This document shows, piece after piece, positions 22,701-35,499 of a stretch of 64,000 nucleotides of DNA. The stretch covers positions 40,675,439-40,739,438 of the forward strand of contig OX387191.1 of the NCBI GenBank assembly GCA_947561395.2, read 5' to 3'. The stretch comes from Buxus sempervirens (taxonomy: Eukaryota > Streptophyta > Magnoliopsida > Buxales > Buxaceae). The position numbers and the translations under genes were made by a program. The first letter of the stretch is position 1. Every line of letters starts with the position of its first letter. The notes under the pieces were generated by a model. It was not told the DNA's origin, made no database searches, and was given only the letters and a program-made list of their open reading frames with translations.

Positions 22701-24579
22701 TACTCACCTTTCTCAGTTTCTAATAAGCCTGGACTTAGCCACTTGGCTGGCTTCAAGTCTGGGCTCCTCCAGCTTCACCTACACAATAAAATCCACTGAT
22801 TATGGTGTGCTAACGGTATAGAAATCCGTGGTTTCACAGTAAGAGTGTAAGCATGTATGGGAAGTGTACAAAGATAGATAAGGGGATTGGTTTCATGAAG
22901 ACAAAACAGTAGCCAAAATGGGATGAAACCATGACAAAGTGTACAAAACAGTGAAGAGAAAAGGGAGGGAAGCATGCTTAGGGGGGATTTATATACATGA
23001 ATACTAAGTATACTAAGGGAGAAGAAGAACATGTAAGAAAGAAAATTTTGAAGAAAGAAAAAGACAGCAAGCAATATCTAAACATGTTCATATAAAATAA
23101 AAATCTTAAAAAAAAAAAAAAAAAGTAGCCAATACTCATACTTACTCATGCTTCAACACAAATAAAAAAAAAAGAGAAGTAGATAAGAGGTCAAAGCATG
23201 CAGAGGACATATCAAGGGTCCTAAAACAGTAGCAAGTGCAAGAGGATTTATTGTTAATAAAAAGTACAAAATAGTGGAAGGAGGGGAGTAAGGCATGGCA
23301 CATGAGAGTAGTATACTTATGCATGCTTAACACTCATAAACATGAGGCCAAAGGCAAAAGATGCACATATTATCTCTACCAATCAGCAAGAAAATCTCCA
23401 TAACAATAGGCATGGGAAGCATGCATATCAAAATTTATATAAAAAATAAAGCCTAAACCTAAACATACATTACCATGCCATATAATATATATTCAAGCAA
23501 GCTTAAAGTTAAGCTGTAAAACAAAGCAAAAGAAGGGATGAGAGGGTAGTTATAGGGGTACAAAGGAGTCAGAAATAAGGGGAACAGGCTCCCCATTCGA
23601 ATGAAAGAGAAATATCATCCAAACAGAATTTTAAAGATCCTTAAACCCAAACTCAAAGGTCTTTCACCCTCTCTTGAAGTTAACCGGAGTTACACAAGGC
23701 TTTCCCCTTACCATGGGAGGTTGCTTGGACATAGAAAAAAGGAGAAAGTGAAAAGGTAGGGAGCAAACATGTCACAGTGAGGAAAAACAGCAGATACATG
23801 TTATAAGGGAAAATAAAACTACTTATATTTCATTCATTTTCAGATATGTTAAATAGAAGAAACAAAGGAACTCACCTTGGGGGTTTAGAAACCCTTTTGA
23901 GTGTGTTGAGCTCAATAGAAGGTACAAACAGCACTTCAAGTCCTCTTCTCCAAGCACCAAGATACACCAAGCTTACTTCTTGAGTTGGAAGTGAAGAGGA
24001 GAGGGAATAAAGTGAGTTTTTGAGTGATTTGGGTGGTTTAATGGCTTTGGGATAGAGTGAAAGAGGGGTGAGGGACTAGTTGGACAGAGTAGAGAGGGTG
24101 GGGAGTCAAGGGAGCAGCCAAAAAAAAAAGAGTCTACCAATTGGAGATTCCTTGAGAGAAGGTGGGAATAGCCAAAAAAAAGAAGGGGGCTGTAGCCCCT
24201 TTTTATAAAAAAATTTGAAAAGTGAACCTAAAATGAAAATATTTTATCAACAAACCAAAAGTGGACTGAAGCTCCTCTTCACGTCCTCATGGTTTCCATG
24301 TGAAAAAATCTCATGTGATCTTGTCCTTGAGATAACATTTGATTTTTTTTTTAAAAACTACTCTATTCCAATTTTGCCCCTCTTTATCCTTAGCTATTAA
24401 GTCATGCATTCTACACATGCGTTTATTAATTTTCTTTTTATTTTTTATTTAATTTAAAAGAGATAATTAGATATTTTCATGATATATTATTATTTGTTTG
24501 TTAGATTTTTTTATTTATTGTCCTTTCTTTATTCTTCGCCATGTGGGCAGTTTTCCCAAGATTTTGACTAGTCTACAAC

Positions 24580-26901
24580 TGTAACGCCCTGGATCCGTGT
24601 TGTTCAATAAAGATATAACATGTTTCATGGAGTGTTAGGTAAGGATCTTAATCATTTGTGATCGCTGGATAATCACCTAAACTAAATCATATCAGAGTGC
24701 ACAATCATACTTTATCTAAGAATTCAATATTCAAACTTAACTAAGATTCAAGTGGTTCAACCTCAATCTACTTTATTACACCTCAAAAATTCAATTAATT
24801 CAAAGTTCAATTCAAAAATAACCTACAGGTCTAAGGAATGTAATAGTAGTCTTCCTCCCTATATGTCTCAATCGGATCTACCCCAGTAGTCGCCTCACCT
24901 CGAGTATCTGAAAAACAAAACAAAAACAAAAAAGTGAGATACGAATATCTCAGTGAGTAGCATATGCATGCAGGAAATAGTTAACACAGTTTAAATCATG
25001 CATCGATAAATAACCAGTACGAATAAGCAACCAATACAATATCCAAGTTTAAAACCAAAACCAATAATTGTGTTAATCACATTTCAATTCAATACTGACA
25101 ACAAATCGATTGGTCAATGTCATGACTATTGTTAAGTTGATAAATTAAACATGCCAAGTAGACACTCCACACCTCCATGTACACAGTTCTGGCCTACTCA
25201 GGGTTTCAGAAATTTTGAAATGACGGCCTACTCAGGGTTTCGTCATCCAATGCCGGCCTACTCCCCGGGTTTCGGCATTGACAACCAGGCCTACTCAAGG
25301 TTTCTGGCTGCTCTACACTGGTCGTGGCAACACACAAGGCCATGCAATTTCAACAACCAACAATAACATTACATTACTAAGCTTAAGCATGGATCCAGGA
25401 CAAGCTAAACCAAAACAGCAAACCATCGTAAAATCACAACTCTGACATCACAATAAAACAATACGTTCCACATCATGTATAACTCAACACAACTCACCAC
25501 ATGTCCCTCTGGGCCAGAACAGTACCTCATGTACTTTCAATATTAAATCAAAGGTCATATCACAAGACCAATTGGTATAATCCATTTACTCACACCAAGA
25601 GAATCATGGTAAATACATTTAAGAACATTTAATCAAGGAAAACCAGGTCAATCAATTCTCAATCAAGTACAAGTGTTTGACAAAAGAAATAATTCATAAA
25701 CTCCTAGTATTAGGTATAGTCAGATCACCTACCGATAGCCCTTAAAATTAACCTTGGAAACTCCTAAGGATTACCAGAAATCCCACTCCATAATCACAGA
25801 GCATTTGAAACAGGTAAAAGAATTTCTAAGATCCTAAACAAGTCAGTAGCTAAGTGCTTAAACCCTCAAAGTATCCACTGTAGCTTGATTTTGTCAATAT
25901 CATATTTCGGCAAAGTATAGGGGCTTGCGCTGACCTCTGGCGCTTGGCGCGAGGTCGTCGATAGGTCATTAGTTAAACTAAACTTCGCGCTTACTTAAAA
26001 TAGACTAGACGCGAACTAGGCACACGATAAGCGCGAGCTTGGCGCTAAGGAAAACATATATCGCGCTTAAGTAAACCGCTCGGCACGAGTTAGGCGCACG
26101 ATAAGCGCAAGCTTGGCGGTAAGAAAATTCGGTCCTGCACCGACTCAAACCAATTGGCGCTAGGTAGGCGCCAACCCGGCGGATGCTACCTTCGATTTTC
26201 AAGTCTCTGTTATTTCGAGATCTCCACGACTAACTGAAATTTCTCTCTCTGTAACAATTTTCTTAGTCTCCTACTATCCCCAGAAGATGTTTAAACCAGT
26301 TTTGAAATTATTCTAAACACCTTTTTATTTATCTCTAACAATCCTAGAAAAACTCACGCTCGGACTGTCTTTTTCCAGAAAACATATGCATCAAGACCAA
26401 CTCACGAATCAAATCCAAAACCCAGTTTCAAAACGATGCTACTTACCTCTTGCACGCTTAAATCCTTGCAACAGCAACTAGTTGAACCAAGGCCGATCAC
26501 CAACAGTCGTTCGTCTGTTCAAAATCGACACCCGGCCGATCCTCTGTTCGCAAGAGTCTGCTTTTCAGTCTGCCTTTCTTCTGATACCCTTGATTACGAA
26601 CACACCAATCGGCAGGAACTCTCACAGTTCTTCTTCTCTTCCAAAGAAAACCTAGATCAATCGCGCAGCCGCAATCGCCTTCAGTACGAGTATACGAGTA
26701 TTCCGAAAACCTCAAACCTAATTTTCCTTAAGTATTTATACCTTCCATAATTACATTGCCGCTCGACGAACTTTTGAAAACCCTTGATTTGGTGTGTGCT
26801 CGCCCACTGAAATTTCTACATATACACACAGCTCCTTAGTTTATTTGCTCACATAAATAATAAATAAAAAAATAATCCTTAGAAAATATTGGGGTTTTAC
26901 A
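24580..26901 (-). mobile_element. Solo LTR, Tekay-like chromovirus type (2322 bp)
   Basis: Left end TGTAACGCCC, right end ...GGGGTTTTACA, direct repeats ACAAC at 24575-24579 and 26902-26906. In minus orientation it starts TGTAAAACCCC, like the plus-orientation LTR at 59864. It contains a GAGATA/TATCTC hairpin (24936-24951), the CGGCCTACTCAGGGTTTCG repeats near 25190-25310, and a minus TATA motif near 26735. Inserted in the U3 box array of the element-2 LTR. Confidence 0.92.
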
Positions 26902-26906
26902 ACAAC

Positions 26907-27684
26907 TGCTTCATCCGGACTTCGATTTTGGCAAACTCAGTGGCGTTGGAATTGGGTCGAAATCCTCTATCCACTGAGCCTGAGTTTAGCAGCAAATTCA
27001 GGTTTTTAGCAGAAGGCCGAAGTCACGTCCGGAATCTTAATCTGCTTATATTTCCTTGATCTGGGCCCCGATTCCTACAAACTTGGTTGCGTCGGGATCA
27101 TGTCGGCATTTTCTTTCCTTTGGGACAGAAATAGCAATTAATCTGGGTTTGAGCAAAAAGTCAATTTCTGCTCCCCGGGACTTGCTCTGCCCATAAATCC
27201 TTCATCTGGACTCCGATTCGAACAAACTCAGTTGCGTTAGAACCGTGTCGGAATTCTTTGTCAACTGGGATAGGATTGAACAATTGATTCAAATTTTAGC
27301 AGAAAAGCAAAACTGCTCCTTGGAAGCCGGTTCTGCTCATAATTCTTTCTGGTACTCCGATTCCGACAAACTCAATTACGTCGGAATCGTGTCGAAATGC
27401 TCTTTCTTCTAGGACAAGATTGGGCAGCTGGTCTAGGATTTAGCAAAAAGTCGATTTTTGCTCCCCTCAGGTTTGACCGGTCCATAAATTCTTTATCCGA
27501 GCCTCGATTCTAGCAAACTCAATTGCATTAGAACCGTGTCGAAATTTCCTATTCAATGGTAAGAAGCATGGTGGTTGATTTGCACCAGATCAAAAAGTCA
27601 ACTTTTACCCCCTTAGGATTTGACTTTTCAGTTAGGGTTTTCGTTTTCGGCACTCTTGGGCGGTGCAAAAATGAGGTGCTTACA
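26907..27684 (-). repeat. U3 tandem box array of the element-2 LTR (about 145-bp period)
   Basis: Five diverged units, each centred on CAAACTCAGTTGCGTTGGAA followed by a CGTGTCG-like core. They lie near 26930, 27075, 27220, 27366 and 27513. The units carry TTCATCTGGACTCCGATTC upstream and a TTTAGCAGAAAGTC tail. Single to triple copies are found at the U3 start of every other Tat-type LTR here. Confidence 0.85.
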
Positions 27685-28493
27685 CCCTTGCTTCAAGTTC
27701 TTTCAATGTTGGACGATTTCTTTTACGACATTGACCTTGGACAGGTTTAGAGTCAATTTCTTCTCTTTTCTTTCAACTTGGAATGTGGGTTGAAGTCATT
27801 GTTGAATAGGTAGTGGTTGCCATAACCTCATTTTTTCAGAATGTATTGCATTCTGATCTTTCTTTTCTCGTGGATCACTTGGAATATAACTTTTATGTCT
27901 AGAAACTTGGATTTCCAAATCATGGACTTGAGTTAGAAGTTCCTCGAAGTTGCGGGGCATGTTTCCTTGCAGGCTGTATACCAATCCCTAACACATTCCT
28001 TGGACACACATGTCAATGGAAGACACTTCGCTTATTCATTCTTTGCAGTTTAAAATAAGGTTTCTCCATCTTTTGATGAACTCAACAACAGGTTCTTCCT
28101 TTCTTTGTCTCGTAGCATCAAGTTCCAGAAGGCTCATCGTCCGCTGAGTACTATAGAAACGTGTGAGGAATTCCCGCTCAAGCTGGTCCCAAGTATCGAT
28201 CAAGCCAGCTTTAAAATCAATGTACCAGTCAAAGGCGTAACCTTTAAGAGACTGGACAAACTGTTTCACCATGAGATCACCATATATGGTAGCATTGTTG
28301 CATGTTTTAATGAAATAAGCAACATTTTGCTTAGGATTTCCCTTCCCATCGAACTATTGGAACTTTGGAGGCTAGTACCCCATCGGCATGCGCATCTCAT
28401 CGAGGTGTTGAGAATATGGTTTAGCATAAACCAATGAAGATTGCATAGAACCTCTATATTGAGCTCGTATGGTGTCTACGATCATGTGCTGGA
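27685..28493 (-). pseudogene. Ty3/gypsy gag, C-terminal part (element H)
   Basis: Minus-strand translation gives a retrotransposon gag domain: VKQFVQSLKGYAFDWYIDF, then LEREFLTRFYSTQRTMSLLE, FIKRWRNLILNC and a CVQGMCWGLVYSLQG-like stretch. The tail RPTLKELEAR near 27690-27720 precedes the zinc-knuckle region in this well-known plant gypsy gag type. Frame breaks and stops occur (for example near 28350). The coding sequence continues from 34891-35499, interrupted by the LTR at 28499-34885. Joining the flanks minus one duplication copy restores a continuous frame. It is cut at 27684 by the element-2 LTR, so pol is not visible. Confidence 0.85.
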
Positions 28494-29051
28494 ATTGCTG
28501 TAAGCACCCAAATTTTGATCAAACCAAAATGTGCTAAAAACAGCAAAACCCTAAAATAGGTCTGAACCTTGAAAACAAGAAATGTCTCTTTGCCTGAGCT
28601 TGAATTGGCCACCATACCCTATGTCAATGGGTAGGAAACCCTGACACAGTTCCAACACAACTGAGTTTGTGTAAATCGGAGTCTAGATGAAAAAGTTATG
28701 GTCAAAACACTCTCAAGGGCAAAAAACTGTAATTAAATGCATGAAGAATTGGCCACGTGGCAAGTGTGCAAACCACACTTGTCAAGTGGCAAACTAAAGC
28801 ACTAAAAGACAAAATGTCAAATCAATCCAAATCAAATCCGCCAAATCAAATCAAGGTCAAATCACATTTGATTTGCAAGATCTGATGCAACTGTATACTA
28901 TATACAGTTAGGATTGATTCCCGAATGATTGCGCATCTGTTAGCGATCTATCAGAATATCTAGTCCAACCGAAGACCATATACAATCCCAAGAACGCAAA
29001 TCTTGTCAGAAATCTGTCAGAAGATCGAATCAAATCAAAAAAGATTTTTGC

Positions 29052-29100
29052 AACCATACTTGAAGTACGGTTACAACACAACCATATTTAAAATATGGTT
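29052..29100 (+). repeat. U3 palindromes of the 28499 LTR
   Basis: AACCATACTT/AAGTACGGTT with one mismatch (29052-29072) and AACCATATTT/AAATATGGTT (29080-29100). A third, AACCGTAT/ATACGATT, lies beyond the nested LTR at 32542-32562, about 40 bases before the TATA box. Confidence 0.88.
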
Positions 29101-29160
29101 TTGAAGATTTGATCTTTTGCGCATGTCAGAACAAGTGGTCGACAACAATCATTTGAAAGT

Positions 29161-32100
29161 TGTAACACCCAGGTTCTGGATCAATTGTCCAACCCCGAAT
29201 TGTTAGTGTATGTGGGCCAAAGCAACTTAAATCCAGAATAATTTAAAACCTTTATTCCTGTCTTTATCAAAGTTATTATGCAGAAACATAAAATAAAATT
29301 CATTCACAATTAATCTTAGCATGTACAATTACTTTTTGAACTCATAACTGGTTCACAACTAATGGCTACCCCTTTTACATAATATCCCAATGCTTGTTGA
29401 TCTCACCAAGAGTACCTGAACAAAAATAGTGAAAACCGGAGTAAGATATAAATCTCAACAAGTAGCAAAATGCATGAAATAAAACAGTCTAATTTCTTTA
29501 CAAAATAAAGTCATGAGGTATAACGATTAATAATAATTCAAAGCATTCCTCAAACCAAACCACGCATGTATGACATCACAGGACTCATGAACTGAACTAC
29601 TTTGACAAGCTACTCTTGTACCCAAGTTCGCCACCTCGCGAGCTTACATGATATGGATCTGAGATGCATAGTTACCATTCTTCCACCTACAATCAATGTG
29701 GATCACCCAACCGAGATACACGGCAGGCTAGCACGTACAATCCAATCAACTGCAACTATCCAATCAGGGGAATACCGATCTAATCAAATATATATGTACA
29801 CTATACACTACACAGCTGATACCAGTACATGTGCAAGCCACGAGTGAACTACAAGCATGGCCAAAATATAACTTTCAATTGCGAGTCACAAGTAAACTAT
29901 AAGCATGACCAATAAAAAGTACATGTAAGCCAATGTCTCATTAAAGCATACGGTGGTAACCCAAATAAATCCAATATATTCCGATGCCAAGATACACGAC
30001 TAATGACAAGGTCAAGATACACAACGGGTCAGGATTGCTGCAGCACGACCAAATACAAGAAGGCCTCGTTGAGATACATGATGGGAGTATAAGTGGGAGT
30101 CAGGTTTAACTTACCAAGATAATTACATTTCACTTCCTAACTATACTATGGATCCACACTAAGCATTGCCCGCTAAACATAACTCACAACCAAAATATTT
30201 AATAATAACTTGTCTCAAAATAGAATGTCTTCAACAATGAAATAAGTCCTCAATCAACCATAAACATCTCATCCCAAGATACATGAGAGAGGAATTTAAC
30301 CATAAACATCTCATCCCAAGATACATGAGAGAGAAAATTAACCACTCCGAGATACACGGAGGAAAACAATGATTTTGCCCTCTTATCAATGAAGCCATAT
30401 GCAAATATTCATAAATATAATGTTGAAAGTAAGAAATTGTTTAAATCAGAAAATAAATAGAAATCACAATCCTAACCTTGAAACCATGTCATCTTTACCA
30501 AAATATGCCCAATTTCTTGATTAATTACCTAAACAGTAATTTATTAATGTAAACACTCTTAATTTACTCATATTTAAGTGTTGGATAACTTATCGAATCC
30601 ATATATTGAGATTTACTAAAATTTATCCCCTAGTTGGTTGTTATTCTTAATATTTACTCAATAATGCCTAAATCTCCTCTTTAAAGAACCTAAGGTGTCA
30701 AAACTTATTAACATTGATATTTAGTGCATCCAGAGGGTATTTTAGGTCTATAGTGAAGTTTAGGAATAGGGTATATTAACTAAAACCAATTTTAAATAGG
30801 TTAAATCCACTTATTACTTCATATTATCTCTTTATAATCCATCTTCACATTTATCATTCCAAATTAATATTCTCAAATTTGATTCCATCACTTCCTACAT
30901 CTCAAATAATCCTATTCACAGGTGTTACAACTTTAGAATTCCAAGAAAAATCATTAAAAATAGATTTAGGCACAAAATCCAAAAATCTGGAAAATTCTGA
31001 CAGATGTCGCTCGACATCACGCTCGAGCGGCTTGTTGGGCATCCATTACTGGGTGAAATTTTGCTTAGATGCTCAAGATCACGCCCAAGCGTCCTCCCAA
31101 GCGTAGAGTTTCAAGGTTTTGTTATTTGTTTTTAAAATACATAGGCGAGGCACCTGCGATTGTGCTCGAGCGCCGACGAGTGCTCGGCCAAATTTCATTA
31201 TATTTTTTGGTCTTTCTGATTTTCGAAATATAAAATTCTTTTTGTAGTTTTAATTATTTCTAATCTTCATTCTAAATTACTTCTAAGACAACCCTAGACT
31301 ATTATTAGTAATTATAAGTTGATCTAAAGTTTCATACTTAATTAATCCTCTTGCAATCGTCACTTTTCTTGATTTCTTTAAAAGTTTATGAAAGCAAAAC
31401 CATCTTTTAAAATTCTCAACTCTTCAAACCAAGTTCTAAATCTAAACAAACCATAATAAAACATCTAGATCATACGAAAACATGCAATTTCTCCAGTTTC
31501 CAAAGTGTTTGCTACTTGCATCAACATGTGAAATCATTCTTCCAAGAAACCCAAATGTCCACCGAATTTCTGAGATTTTTTGCACTACTCTAGGCATCGC
31601 TAAATCAAATCTCCACCATTCAAATTGAATTCATACGAGTCAGAAACATAACCTCCAAATTTGAGGCCAATCCAACGGTTGGATCTCTCTAGATCTTAAT
31701 TCGAATATGGCTAGTCAGAATTCTGCAACTCTCCTTCTTCATAAAACATCTTTTTCTTCTCTCTATCTCTCTTTTGATTTTTCTCTAGCCTTATGCACGA
31801 ATTTTCTTTCCTCTTTTGTCCTCATGATTGACATAATGGAAACTCCAAACCTTCCCTAATGTCGTCTTTTTATAGGCTTACCTATTTAGAAATCCTAATT
31901 GCTTTAGGAAACTTCCCAACTAGGATTCTCAATTCTATTTAGAAACCTTTCCTATTTTAACTCTCTTTCTAATTATTTTCCCTTAAATATAACTCATAAG
32001 GAACTTCTAATTTAATTAATTTTCGTGCTATTTCTCATCCCTATTTTAAATATTAACTAATCACTTGATTTTCTCCCATATCACTAAAATTAAAGCTTCT

Positions 32101-32526
32101 AAATAAGCATAATTACAATTAGGCTCTTTTTCCTTCTTTTAAGCTTTAAATTCATTATTTTAATCTAACTAAACTAGAATTTGGTCTAATTAAGTTTCTT
32201 AACTTAATAATTAATTATTTTATTCTTTTCATGGGTTTGACTAATTAGAAATGACCAAAATGCCCTTTCTTTAATTTCCACACTTAATCATTGAATTTCT
32301 CCACCATTCTTCAAATTCTATTCTTCTTATTATTTCTTATCATAATTTGAAATTTAAATCCTAAATATTAATTCTACAAATTCTCACTTATAATATAACT
32401 TTAAATACCTATACTGAATTCTTATTTTTCCTTTCTAAATTTATTTACACTTCCAAATCTCTCTAGTTTATTTATTATTTATTTATTCATTTATTTGTTT
32501 TATATTAGGAAAATCTAGGGTTCTAA
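29161..32526 (-). mobile_element. Solo LTR, chromovirus type (3366 bp)
   Basis: Left end TGTAACACCC, right end ...GGGTTCTAA (an expected terminal CA appears mutated). Direct repeats AAAGT at 29156-29160 and 32527-32531. It contains CCAAGATACA/GAGATACA repeat units and a local tandem duplication of AACCATAAACATCTCATCCC (30257 and 30298). A minus TATAAAAAGACG motif lies near 31865-31876. Third level of nesting: gag of H, then the Tat-type LTR, then this. Confidence 0.85.
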
Positions 32527-33809
32527 AAAGTGACGGGTGCTAACCGTATTTTATATACGATTACACTATAAGCGTACTTAAAATACGGTCGCAGACTTGT
32601 CTATAAATAACATGTTTGCCCACTGCTTCAAGGACTTTTGTCACTTTGTTCTTTGAGTTCCCTGCAACGTGAGACCTCTGAATTACTGCCTCTACCCTTT
32701 CTAATCTTGAAAAACACTTCAAAACCAAGAAGAAGACTCCAAATCTTCTTTTTCTCCATCTTTGCACCATTGGGAGGTAAGGCAACCAATCGAAGAGCCA
32801 AGGAAGAGGTTCCACCTACTGTCCCAACCTTCTAGGGAGTCCAAAGCATACCAAAGGCCTCTTCTCTCTCAAGGTAAGCCTTCTTGATCACTTTATACAT
32901 TATATACTTCAATTTTACTTGAATATAGCAACATTTGCTTCAATGTAAGTATCTTTCCTTCTTCATTTACTTCCACCTACTCCTACCTCCTTTTATTGGG
33001 TGGTTTAAAGTTGAGGAAGGCAACCAAAGGGCCATGCCTTGAAAGGCTTGGCCATACATATAAAGAGGAGAGGATGAGGGCTTTGTGGTCTTGTTTAACA
33101 TGTTCAAATGACTATCTCACCATGAAAAGAAGGGGCGAGGTGGGGGATGGTTGAGCCATTGTTTATGGCTGTTGAAGGATGAGCTTAATGCTTGATTTTT
33201 TTGTCTTCTTCCCTCCGGATTCAACGTATCCGCTTTAAATCCCGTTAACCATTCTTAGATATTACTTTTCTTATGATGATTGGATGGTATGGATTAATTC
33301 TTATTTGAAAATCATGTGTTCACCTTGTATGTACACACACCTTCACCTAAAGCATGATTTATGTTCACTTTTCATGTCAACACACACCACAGTGCAATCC
33401 TTTATATGTCCTGCTCTTTTAGCATGCATATTTCATTACTTTATTGTTAGTATGTGTAATGGTTTGGCCGTGGACTTAAGCAAATGGCCTCTTGAGCCTT
33501 TGGTTCAACCCCTTCCTCATAAGGGGAAGAACTTTGATATTTAAACCAAAAGAGGAGAGCTTCTTCCCCACTCCAAAGAACCTGGGTTGTCATCTCAGAA
33601 GAGGGAGAAAAGGCCCCTAGCCCTTCTTCCTACACCACTTGCCTCCATCACTTAGAAAAGCATGTTTAATGGCTTAAAATGAATTTGGGAAGCTGAGTGA
33701 CCCACAGTTCTTTATAGACTCGCATGGGAAGAGGAACCCCAGAAATCCCTCAAAAAATTCAAATCTGTGCATTATTTATGCCAACTGTAAACTCAGTCTG
33801 ATTCTGGCA

Positions 33810-34216
33810 CAACCATATGACATATATGGTTGCGCAAAAACCGTATGAACATTACAGTTATGCACAGAAAGCCTGCAGATTTGGGTTTTCTGGGCTAATT
33901 TTAATTAAAATTAATAGTCAAAGATTTGCCAATAAGCCAATAGGGTTCCTAGGCATCCAAAGAACCCACCATGGGACCTGGGCTTGCCAAAAGCCCACTT
34001 TGAGCTCAAGTGGGCCTTCCAACATGGCCCACACTCCTTTTTCATACCAAGAATGCACTCTAAGTGGACTCTAGACCCATCTAGACCCCATTGTGGGCTG
34101 TCTCCAAGCCCGTAGTCCTTTTAAAATCCAAAAGAATCAACTTAAAGCAGGAAAATAAGGAAAAAATAAGTTTCTGGGTGTAACTGTATAGGCAACCATA
34201 TTGCCTATACGGTTAC
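33810..34216 (+). repeat. U5 palindromes of the 28499 LTR
   Basis: CAACCATAT/ATATGGTTG (33810-33832) and GTAACTGTATAGGCAA/TTGCCTATACGGTTAC (34180-34216, 16 bp with one G-T pair, loop CCATA). The first repeats the U3 word ACCATAT. Confidence 0.9.
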
Positions 34217-34890
34217 AGCATAAAACAGTGCAACCGTACTAAGTATATGATTGATACTATTTTATGTTTTCCAGCAGCTTTATTTAACCTTATTTTCATT
34301 TGAATCATCCTCCAAACCATACTACTTTGACCCAAAAGGGTGTTGTCCCAAAAATGGCCCAAAGGGGAGTGTGGCTATTGTCTAGCCACACTTGGTATCC
34401 TGTGGATCCTCAAACAGGGCCCATGCATTAGACCCGGTTCACTTGGACTAAAAAGATAAAATCAAAGTTAAGGGAGCTACACCACACATGTGGTCCCACT
34501 AAGACTCAAACAAATGAACATGCTTGTTTAGTATTAGTGAGAAAAGTGAGTTTACTGGATAAACTTAACCAAGGATGACCTATGGGACCCATCTTTTGAC
34601 GGGGTGGACGGGGGTGTTTACGGACTTCCTCGAATCGTAACTGGGCACCTAACTAGAATCTTGATACGCAGACCACCCTAGTAGACAGCCTTTTAAGCAT
34701 CCAAGTGTTTGCCTACACCCTATCAAGCAGTGGCAACTCCCAACCCCCTTCTATCATTTTTCCGATATCCAGATCTAGGAAGTGTACGATCCTTCAGGCT
34801 TTCGTCAGAAAAGGTGTCGAGTATTTCCCAAAAGGAGGTGACCACATCACCATCCCCATGTGCGCCACGGATTGACGTGCTCACAATTTC

Positions 34891-35499
34891 TGAACAGAAC
34901 ATGACGCAACATATATTTTTGTTGTGTCATGCATGATGTTCTGCAACACCCACTCGTTCACGATGCTCCTGTTGTTGCTACTACTCCAAATGATTAGGAG
35001 TTGGTTGTGGGGTGAATCCTGCAAGATTCGGAGGATCATGACTAAGTTCAGCCGATTGGTTCTGAAACTCAAGCTTGCTTATCAAAGTTGCAATTTGCAT
35101 GTCTTTCTCCACTAGGGATTGTTGTAATTTTTCAATGGCCTCAACCGTTTGTTGAAGGTGATTGTCCGATGTCGAAGCTTTCGCAATCATTACCAGTGCA
35201 ATGATATTAGCAACGGAAACGAGAAGTTCTGGAGTAGGATCCGGTCTTCGATCCATTGCCTGATTCATCATCAAAGGAGGAGTATCCAGATCCCTCCTTC
35301 CCATGGTAGGGTGTGGATGGATGAGGATACACAAGTTTTGGTGGAGCAGTTTTTATTGTTTTTTGCTTGGAATGATGTTCCAAGGGTGACATAGACGAGA
35401 TTTTCCGGACTTCGTCTTGGACCGAGTTGTTGGCACAGCCTTAGCAGCAGCACTGAAAGTCTTGTTGGAGGTAGCAACAATAGCTTGCTTGGATGCCAT
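34891..35499 (-). pseudogene. Ty3/gypsy gag, N-terminal part (element H)
   Basis: Minus strand from ATG at 35499 (MASKQAIVATSNK...). It is followed in shifted frames by MSPLEHHSKQ-like, PPLMMNQAMDRRPD and ELLVSVANIIA stretches, a LQQSLVEKDMQIATLISKLE coiled-coil-like segment and FTPQPTPNH. It ends at a run that joins the C-terminal half at 28493. Multiple frameshifts and a stop mark it as dead. Upstream (35500-36229) is its leader and LTR. Confidence 0.75.

Larger units (their letters stand above)
16385..22838 (-). mobile_element. Solo LTR, chromovirus (Tekay-like) type, split by a Tat-type LTR
   Basis: Plus-strand left end TGTCACGCCCC, right end ...GGTTTCACA, direct repeat GTAAG at 16380-16384 and 22839-22843. 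Removing the nested LTR (16829-20777) leaves about 2505 bp. It shares with the LTRs at 24580, 45186 and 55123 a CTCAGTRAGYARC...ATGCATG block (near 16797-16820) and a minus-strand TATA-like motif near 22540. This supports the minus orientation and the same superfamily. Inserted in the element-2 5' LTR. Confidence 0.88.
14640..27684 (-). mobile_element. 5' LTR of element 2 (Tat-type), split by two insertions
   Basis: On the minus strand the LTR starts TGTAAGCACC at 27684 and ends ...CCACACACA at 14640 beside the PBS. Two inserts interrupt it (16385-22843 and 24580-26906, each including one duplication copy). Without them its length is 4259 bp, in range for the family. U5 (14640-16380) contains GTGGGCC-type hairpins at 15036-15058 and 15547-15569, and a CGTTTGAA/TTCAAACG palindrome (15667-15688). 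Self-complementary CGTTCGAACG words lie near 15740-15830. The TATA box is at 24200-24207. U3 has five copies of a repeated box. Confidence 0.85.
28499..34885 (+). mobile_element. Solo LTR, Tat-type, inserted in gag of element H
   Basis: Starts TGTAAGCACCC and ends ...GACGTGCTCACA. Flanking repeats are ATTGC (28494-28498) and ATTTC (34886-34890), one mismatch. The interrupted gag frame is restored across the site, which confirms the boundary. Net length is about 3016 bp after removing the nested LTR at 29161-32526. The TATA box is at 32602-32609. U5 carries the shared GACGGGGTGGACGGGGGTGT block (near 34598) and a GTGGGCC hairpin (34010-34032). Confidence 0.9.
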
